A DNA stretch of 10,819 nt from Desulfobacula sp. Lineage in GTDB: Bacteria > Desulfobacterota > Desulfobacteria > Desulfobacterales > Desulfobacteraceae. The stretch's first letter is position 1. Each line of letters opens with the position of its first letter. The position numbers and the translations under genes are program-made. Location: assembly GCA_011390085.1 (NCBI GenBank), contig JAABTB010000029.1:1-10819 (forward strand). Reading direction: 5' to 3'. Of the stretch, positions 6,567-10,819 are shown piece by piece. The notes beneath the pieces were generated by a model, which was not told the origin of the DNA, made no database searches, and was given only the letters and a program-made list of their open reading frames with translations.

Positions 6567-7646
6567 ATGAAGCTGAAAAGATTTTTAGTAGTATTGCTTG
6601 TTTTGGTGGTCGGATCATTTATGTTCATTGCCCCTGCATCTTCTGAAGAAAAAGCGGATCCTCTTGCCAAATGGGCGCCTCAATTCGACCCAAAGGGCGC
6701 AAAATACAAATGCGTTGTTTCAAATGTATCCACCCCGGCCCTGGTCGGAACCTTTGCCGGATTTGAGATCCGTGATGAACTCTGGAAACGGACCAACGGC
6801 CAGATCTATCTGGATTATAAACCCTTATCCATCCTGGGCGGTGAAGTCGAAGTCCAGAACATGGTCCAGATGGGTGCTCTTCAAGGCATTGCCGTCAGCT
6901 CTGTGGCGGCCACCAATCTTGGGCCGAGAATCGGTGTTGTAAACCTGCCCTTTCTTGTTGATTCTTTTGAGAAACTGGACAAATTTACCGGCAATAAGGC
7001 GTTGTTTGACCATTTTTTAATGGCCATGGATCACCAGGGAATCACCGGCCTTGATATTACCGGCTACGGCAATTACGGCTGGGCCACCACGGTTCCGGTG
7101 AAAACCATTGATGATGCCAAAAAAGTGAAATTCAGAATTGCTGAAGCCGCCGTCAACCAGCTCAGTTACAGAAACTGGGGCTTCAACCCCGTGGCCATGC
7201 CCTGGCCCGATGTTCAGGTGGCTTTGAAACAAGGGGTTATTACGGGTCTGGACCATACGCCTGCGGTTTGCAATCTGACCAAAAAATTTGAAGTAGCCAA
7301 ATATTTTACCCAGTTGAACTATGCCCAGGGACTTTTTGTCTGGATGTTCAACAAAGCATGGCTGGAAAGCCTTCCCCAGGATTTGAGAGACATTTTTGTT
7401 CAAACTGTCCATGATGTCTGCGTAGAGAACAGAAAAAGAACCGCCACCTGGGAAGCAGAGCAGATTGCTGCGGCCAAGGCCGCCGGTGTTGAATTCTTCC
7501 AGTTGTCCGAAGCAGACATGAAAACCTTGAAAGAGCAGAGCAAGGGCGCATATGATACCTATGCCAAGGAAATCAATCAGCTCTACCCTGGAGATAAATA
7601 TAAACCTGCCGATTATCTGCAGGAAGTAATGGATTTTTTGAAATAA
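6567..7646 (+). CDS. dctP: TRAP transporter periplasmic solute-binding protein (DctP type)
   Basis: This 359-residue exported protein captures a carboxylate outside the inner membrane and delivers it to the DctQ-DctM permease encoded next. The first 26 residues form a signal peptide: basic MKLKR, a hydrophobic core rich in Leu and Val, then an APASS-EE cleavage site. The mature part has the DctP fold. Arg190 (KKVKFRIAEA) sits where the family keeps the arginine that clamps the substrate carboxylate, and MPWPDVQVALKQGVITGLD (211-229) corresponds to the usual segment of Tyr/Trp-x-ALQ-x-GVVDG type. Start: AAGGA (6554-6558) lies 8 bases before the ATG. The ligand cannot be named from sequence; an aromatic amino or keto acid is suggested only by the neighbouring enzymes. 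dctQ follows after 40 bp. Confidence 0.92.
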   Translation: MKLKRFLVVLLVLVVGSFMFIAPASSEEKADPLAKWAPQFDPKGAKYKCVVSNVSTPALVGTFAGFEIRDELWKRTNGQIYLDYKPLSILGGEVEVQNMVQMGALQGIAVSSVAATNLGPRIGVVNLPFLVDSFEKLDKFTGNKALFDHFLMAMDHQGITGLDITGYGNYGWATTVPVKTIDDAKKVKFRIAEAAVNQLSYRNWGFNPVAMPWPDVQVALKQGVITGLDHTPAVCNLTKKFEVAKYFTQLNYAQGLFVWMFNKAWLESLPQDLRDIFVQTVHDVCVENRKRTATWEAEQIAAAKAAGVEFFQLSEADMKTLKEQSKGAYDTYAKEINQLYPGDKYKPADYLQEVMDFLK

Positions 7647-7686
7647 GACGATTGACTTAACCTCATAAAAAAACAGGATCTGGCTT

Positions 7687-8169
7687 ATGCTTGGGAAAAT
7701 TTCAAAAAAACTGGATACGGTTCTCACCCATATTGAAGAATGGACGCTATTTGTTATTGTGATGGCAGCATTGATATCACTTTTCGCCAATGTGGTCCTG
7801 CGGTACGGCTTTAATTATACCCTGGCCTGGAGTGAGGAACTGGGCCGTATCGTCATGATCTATACCACCTTTGTCGGGACAAGCCTTTCCATTAAAAAAG
7901 GGGCGATGATACGGATTGACGCCCTTGTTCAGATTTTTCCAAAGCTTAAGCCGGGCCTGAGTTTTTATTCCAATCTATTGATACTCTTTTTTGCATGGAT
8001 GATGGTCTATTATGGGTATAAGATGACGCTTATGCAGTATACCACCCATCAGTCAACGATTATCATGCAGATCCCCCTTGTCATTGTTTACGCCATAATG
8101 CCCGTTATGGGCATTATGGTGTTCATCAGGACGATTCAGGTATTGATTCAGGACACTAAACACAAATAA
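7687..8169 (+). CDS. dctQ: TRAP transporter small permease subunit (DctQ type)
   Basis: This 160-residue membrane protein has four predicted helices (about 20-40, 51-70, 91-113 and 128-150), as expected for the small TRAP subunit. The family signature is clear: NVVLRYGFNYTLAWSEELGR (35-54) with the conserved Arg39, the Trp48-Ser49-Glu50-Glu51 group, and then a GTSLSIKKGAMIRID segment between helices two and three. It partners the large DctM subunit in the inner membrane and helps dock the binding protein. The ATG follows AGGA (7675-7678) at 8 bases. Only 11 bp separate its stop from the dctM start, so the two are translated from one message. Confidence 0.92.
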   Translation: MLGKISKKLDTVLTHIEEWTLFVIVMAALISLFANVVLRYGFNYTLAWSEELGRIVMIYTTFVGTSLSIKKGAMIRIDALVQIFPKLKPGLSFYSNLLILFFAWMMVYYGYKMTLMQYTTHQSTIIMQIPLVIVYAIMPVMGIMVFIRTIQVLIQDTKHK

Positions 8170-8180
8170 GAGGAATCTTC

Positions 8181-9476
8181 ATGGAAACAACTGATTTCAT
8201 TATCATGGCTGTACTGCTGGGGTGTCTGACCACCTATGTGCCGGTTTTTTTAAGCCTGTTTATTGCATCAGTCGTCGGTTTCATGTTTTTTTTAAACATG
8301 CCCCTCGAACTGATGGCCCAGACCCTATTCAGAAGTCTGGACAATTTTTCACTCATTGTTGTTCTGTTTTTCGTCCTTTGCGGCAATATCATGACCAAGG
8401 GAAAAATGGTTGAAAAACTCATCAGCTTTGCCAATTCCATGGTCAGTTGGCTGCCGGGGGGGCTCGGCATGGCCGGCGTCATCGGCTGCGGGCTCTTCGG
8501 CGCCATTTCAGGATCCACCGTTGCAACCGTTGTGGCCCTGGGCGGGTTCATGATCCCGGCACTTTTAAGAAACAAATATGATGAGAGTTATGCCATTGGC
8601 TTGATGACGACTTCCCCGAACCTGGGTGTTATTATTCCGCCCAGTATCAGTATGATCTTTTATTCCATGATCAGCAATGTGTCCCTGGAAGGACTTTTTC
8701 TGACCGGGTTTGTCCCGGGATTTATCATTATTGTCTGCGTCAGTTTTTATACCTGGATTCTCTATCGGAACAGAAAAGACATCAACCGGTTGCCAAGGCC
8801 CCAGTTTAGTCAACTGCTTAGCATTTTTAAAGAAGGGTTCTGGGCCATTATGCTGATTGTCATTATTTTCGGAGGGATTTTTTCGGGCGCCTTCACGGCC
8901 AATGAGGCCGCTGTTGTGGCCAGTGTATATGCCTTTTTTGTGGAGCTGGTCATTTATCGATCCATGAATTTTGCTGATGTTAAAGAAGTCACCATCAGTT
9001 CGGCCGTTACAACCGCTACCCTGCTTCTGATTGTTGCATCAGCCACAGTTTTCGGACGGTATCTGACCTTTGAGAATGTTCCCAGCCGGGTGGCGGAACT
9101 GGTCGTCGCCAGCATCCAATCTCCCATTGTCTTTCTTTTGGCCATGAATATCCTGCTTCTAGTGATCGGTATGTTCATGGACATTATTTCCGCAACCCTG
9201 ATTTTAGGCCCGGTCTTTCTGCCGTTGCTGGGCCCGTTTAATATAGACCCCATGCATTTCGGTCTGATCATGACCGTGAACCTGGCCATTGGATACTGTA
9301 CCCCGCCCATGGGAGTCAGTCTCTTTGTCGTCGGCGCCATGACCAAGAGGGATATTATTTTTGTAACAAAGTCTTCCCTGCCGTTCATAGCCATCCAGAT
9401 CAGCGTTCTTTTGTTTTTAACCTATTTCCCGGACCTTGTCCTCTGGTTGCCTAGACTTCTGGGATACCATTCCTGA
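8181..9476 (+). CDS. dctM: TRAP transporter large permease subunit (DctM type)
   Basis: This 431-residue, highly hydrophobic protein has the normal DctM length. It is the transport channel, which moves the solute inward with sodium. Conserved family segments are present in order: GGLGMAGVIGCGLFGAISGS (93-112) with TVATVVALGGFMIPALL, TTSPNLGVIIPPSISMIFY (143-161), GAFTANEAAVVASVYA (236-251), GMFMDIISATLILGPVFLPL (330-349) and NLAIGYCTPPMGVSLFV (367-383). The two-fold repeat of proline-containing discontinuous helices (IIPPS and CTPPMG) matches the elevator-type ion transporter fold. GAGGA (8170-8174), 6 bases before the ATG, serves as the ribosome site. It ends the + strand block; a strong hairpin follows 50 bp downstream. 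Confidence 0.95.
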   Translation: METTDFIIMAVLLGCLTTYVPVFLSLFIASVVGFMFFLNMPLELMAQTLFRSLDNFSLIVVLFFVLCGNIMTKGKMVEKLISFANSMVSWLPGGLGMAGVIGCGLFGAISGSTVATVVALGGFMIPALLRNKYDESYAIGLMTTSPNLGVIIPPSISMIFYSMISNVSLEGLFLTGFVPGFIIIVCVSFYTWILYRNRKDINRLPRPQFSQLLSIFKEGFWAIMLIVIIFGGIFSGAFTANEAAVVASVYAFFVELVIYRSMNFADVKEVTISSAVTTATLLLIVASATVFGRYLTFENVPSRVAELVVASIQSPIVFLLAMNILLLVIGMFMDIISATLILGPVFLPLLGPFNIDPMHFGLIMTVNLAIGYCTPPMGVSLFVVGAMTKRDIIFVTKSSLPFIAIQISVLLFLTYFPDLVLWLPRLLGYHS

Positions 9477-9518
9477 ACAGAAGGGAAGGCGGCCCTGAAT
9501 CGCCAAATCGGTAGGAGC

Positions 9519-9564
9519 AAAAAAAAGGCCGGAACTCAAGAAATACGGTTTCTGAGTTCCGGCC
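9519..9564 (-). terminator. strong hairpin terminator between convergent genes
   Basis: GGCCGGAACTCA (9527-9538) pairs perfectly with TGAGTTCCGGCC (9553-9564), a 12 bp GC-rich stem that can extend by GAAA/TTTC across a bulged A to leave the loop TACGG. An 8-base A run (9519-9526) on the + strand becomes a U run after the hairpin in - strand transcripts, so it is a textbook terminator for the receiver-domain gene. It may also stop + strand transcripts leaving dctM, although the U tract on that side (CTTTAT) is poor. Confidence 0.85.
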
Positions 9565-9583
9565 CCGGCTTTATAAGGGCGTT

Positions 9584-10141
9584 TTAAATTCCTTTATTGG
9601 TAATGTTCTTGTCGTGCAGAACCCTTTCCTGGATTCCCCGTGAAACCTGCCAGGTTTTTTCAAACTCGTTCCAGAACTCCTTATTTTCATTTTTCCAGCC
9701 TTTTCCAAACCGCTGATTAAAATGGTTTCCCAGCTTTTCAAACAAGAGTTTCCATGCGGGTTTTCCCTTGCTTTGTTCTCCCATGAGCTCATCGATCAAA
9801 GAATCCAGTTCGCTTAAATGTTCTTTGGAAAGATAGGAAACCGCCCCTTTTTTGATGGACTGCATTAAAGAATCCGGGTTCATGGAATTGGCCGTCAGCA
9901 TGATGGCGGGAATACTGCGCTCCACGCATTCTTCCAGCAGTTGAATGCCGTTGACGCCCATGATATCCAAAATGGCAAGATCATATTGGGTCTCCATGAT
10001 TTTTTCGGATGCGGATTCATAGTCCTGGGCAAAATCCACATCCGCTTCATCAAGGATTTCCTGTATGGTTTCAATGACATCCCATTCGTCATCAACGGCC
10101 AGTATATGTTTTCCCTTAAGAAAAGAAACAGGTTGTGTCAT
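9584..10141 (-). CDS. receiver-domain response regulator with unrecognised C-terminal tail
   Basis: The first 120 or so of its 185 residues form a two-component receiver domain. The acidic pair is Asp17-Asp18 (LAVDDEWD), the phosphate acceptor is Asp59 (LAILDIMGVNG), and the switch threonine Thr83 (IMLTANS) and Lys106 (SYLSKEH) are all in place, so it should be phosphorylatable. Residues 125-185 are a charged, Trp/Phe-rich tail (KPAWKLLFEKLGNHF, then FWNEFEKTWQVSRG) that I do not recognise as a DNA-binding, enzymatic or known output domain. It may bind a partner protein. No histidine kinase is present in the window. The start is supported by AAGGAG (10150-10155 on the + strand) 8 bases before the ATG. 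It converges on the TRAP operon and is separated from it by a terminator, so a shared function is not implied. Confidence 0.88.
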   Translation of the reverse strand: MTQPVSFLKGKHILAVDDEWDVIETIQEILDEADVDFAQDYESASEKIMETQYDLAILDIMGVNGIQLLEECVERSIPAIMLTANSMNPDSLMQSIKKGAVSYLSKEHLSELDSLIDELMGEQSKGKPAWKLLFEKLGNHFNQRFGKGWKNENKEFWNEFEKTWQVSRGIQERVLHDKNITNKGI

Positions 10142-10360
10142 GTAATGATCTCCTTATAGAATTCATAAAAAAGGTATCAGCGGTATTTACCCTATTAAAA
10201 TTTTGCAGATCCCCTTAAAATGCGGATAAATATTAATTCAATGAATCATTCTCCCTAAGATTATAAAGTAATTAAACTTATGGAAAAAGTCAAGTGATTC
10301 CATGGGTTATAGAAAAAAAACTCTCTATAATTTTTTTGCGTTAAAGATTTGAGAAAAGGG
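10142..10360. other. AT-rich intergenic region, no gene seen
   Basis: About 219 bp between two - strand genes. It should hold the promoter of the receiver-domain gene and the end of the methyltransferase transcript. A perfect short palindrome AATGAATCATT is at 10240-10250, overlapping a second one, ATTCAATGAAT (10236-10246); they might be an operator but are short. TTATAG (10307-10312) can pair with CTATAA (10325-10330), followed on the + strand by seven Ts. Its orientation does not suit the - strand gene, so I do not call it a terminator. No convincing -35/-10 pair was found. Confidence 0.5.
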
Positions 10361-10819
10361 TTAGAATAATTCCAACTGGATATCTGTCCGGCCCTTGGCT
10401 TTTTTCTTTGGAACAAGGTCCGGGAGCGGGGAGAAGTCTCCCTCTTGGCGGAAATCCGGTTGCGGGTCATCGGAATAAAGGGCGCGCAATGATTTTTTTG
10501 TCGGTTGGGTGACTTCCTTCAGCTCATTGATAATGAGCTCTTTTTCCTGCCGGGTGATGACCGGGAATCCATAGGGCAGATTCGTGTGCTTGACGGGTTT
10601 TCCGGCAGCCGTTCTTTCTGCGATAAAGGAAAGATGGGATTTCAGCCTGTTTTCCGTGATTTCCCGGGCAAGCCGGATGATATTGTTTTGAATCCCTGTT
10701 ATGGAATCCAGAAATCCCTTTTCAATTTCACACCCGATAGAGTTTCTTGCCGCAGTCATGGCTGCTGCAAGGGTTGTCCCGGTGCCGAGAAAGGGATCCA
10801 GGACAGTATCGTTTTTGAC
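10361..10819 (-). CDS. DNA methyltransferase, C-terminal part (runs off right edge)
   Basis: The reading frame stays open to the end of the window, so only the last 152 residues are visible. The first visible residues include VLDPFLGTGTTLAAAM, the S-adenosylmethionine-binding motif I (FxGxG type with a preceding DPF) of amino-group DNA methyltransferases that modify N4 of cytosine or N6 of adenine. In the subgroup with motif I near the C-terminus, the catalytic (D/N/S)PP(Y/W) motif comes earlier and would lie outside the window. The ATG at 10757-10759 is internal (the Met of the motif), not a start. The rest, ending DIQLELF, is a variable region with a basic stretch PKKKAKGR. It could belong to a restriction-modification system or be a solitary methylase; the missing flank decides. 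Confidence 0.82.
   Translation of the reverse strand, partial: VKNDTVLDPFLGTGTTLAAAMTAARNSIGCEIEKGFLDSITGIQNNIIRLAREITENRLKSHLSFIAERTAAGKPVKHTNLPYGFPVITRQEKELIINELKEVTQPTKKSLRALYSDDPQPDFRQEGDFSPLPDLVPKKKAKGRTDIQLELF

Noticed and set aside
9941..10159. A 72-residue + strand frame over the receiver gene
   Set aside because: It is antisense to the receiver domain, whose phosphorylation residues are all intact, and has no ribosome site or known domain.
1..10819. tRNA or rRNA genes, CRISPR arrays, insertion sequences, attachment sites
   Set aside because: Read by eye on both strands, I saw no cloverleaf-like gene, regular spaced repeats, transposase frame or long terminal inverted repeats.

Overview
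The window is about 10.8 kb from a moderate-GC bacterium with AT-rich intergenic DNA. Gene content suggests an anaerobic, probably deltaproteobacterial (Desulfobacterales-like) host: a beta-keto acid cleavage enzyme, an AMP-forming acyl-CoA ligase, a TRAP carboxylate transporter and a stand-alone receiver protein. The taxonomic call is inference; there is no rRNA or other marker gene here.

Layout. Positions 1-234 are AT-rich leader DNA with promoter-like hexamers. From 235 to 9476 eight genes run on the + strand, mostly with short gaps: an MIO-type aromatic amino acid aminomutase/ammonia-lyase (235-1857), a class III PLP aminotransferase (1878-3215), an Lrp/AsnC regulator (3253-3735), a beta-keto acid cleavage enzyme of the BKACE/DUF849 family (3788-4723), an acyl-CoA ligase (4809-6389, TTG start), and, after a 177 bp gap, a complete TRAP transporter dctP-dctQ-dctM (6567-9476). 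A strong hairpin at 9527-9564 separates this block from two convergent genes on the - strand: a receiver-domain protein with an unrecognised tail (9584-10141), and the C-terminal part of a DNA methyltransferase that runs off the right edge (10361-10819).

How the genes may work together. The enzymes can be placed in one order. The MIO enzyme has the Thr-Ser-Gly cofactor triad and overall sequence style of Pantoea phenylalanine 2,3-aminomutase (AdmH), so it may turn L-Phe (or L-Tyr) into the beta-amino acid. The aminotransferase resembles the beta-phenylalanine aminotransferase of Variovorax more than haem-pathway HemL, and would give a 3-aryl-3-oxopropanoate. BKACE enzymes react a beta-keto acid with acetyl-CoA to give acetoacetate plus a new acyl-CoA; here that would be benzoyl-CoA or 4-hydroxybenzoyl-CoA, the entry point to anaerobic aromatic degradation. 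The ligase could re-activate acetoacetate or activate a related aryl acid. The TRAP transporter would import the substrate, and the Lrp-type protein would sense the amino acid. To my knowledge this route from aromatic amino acid to aroyl-CoA through a beta-amino acid is not an established pathway. It is the main hypothesis drawn from this window and has not been tested.
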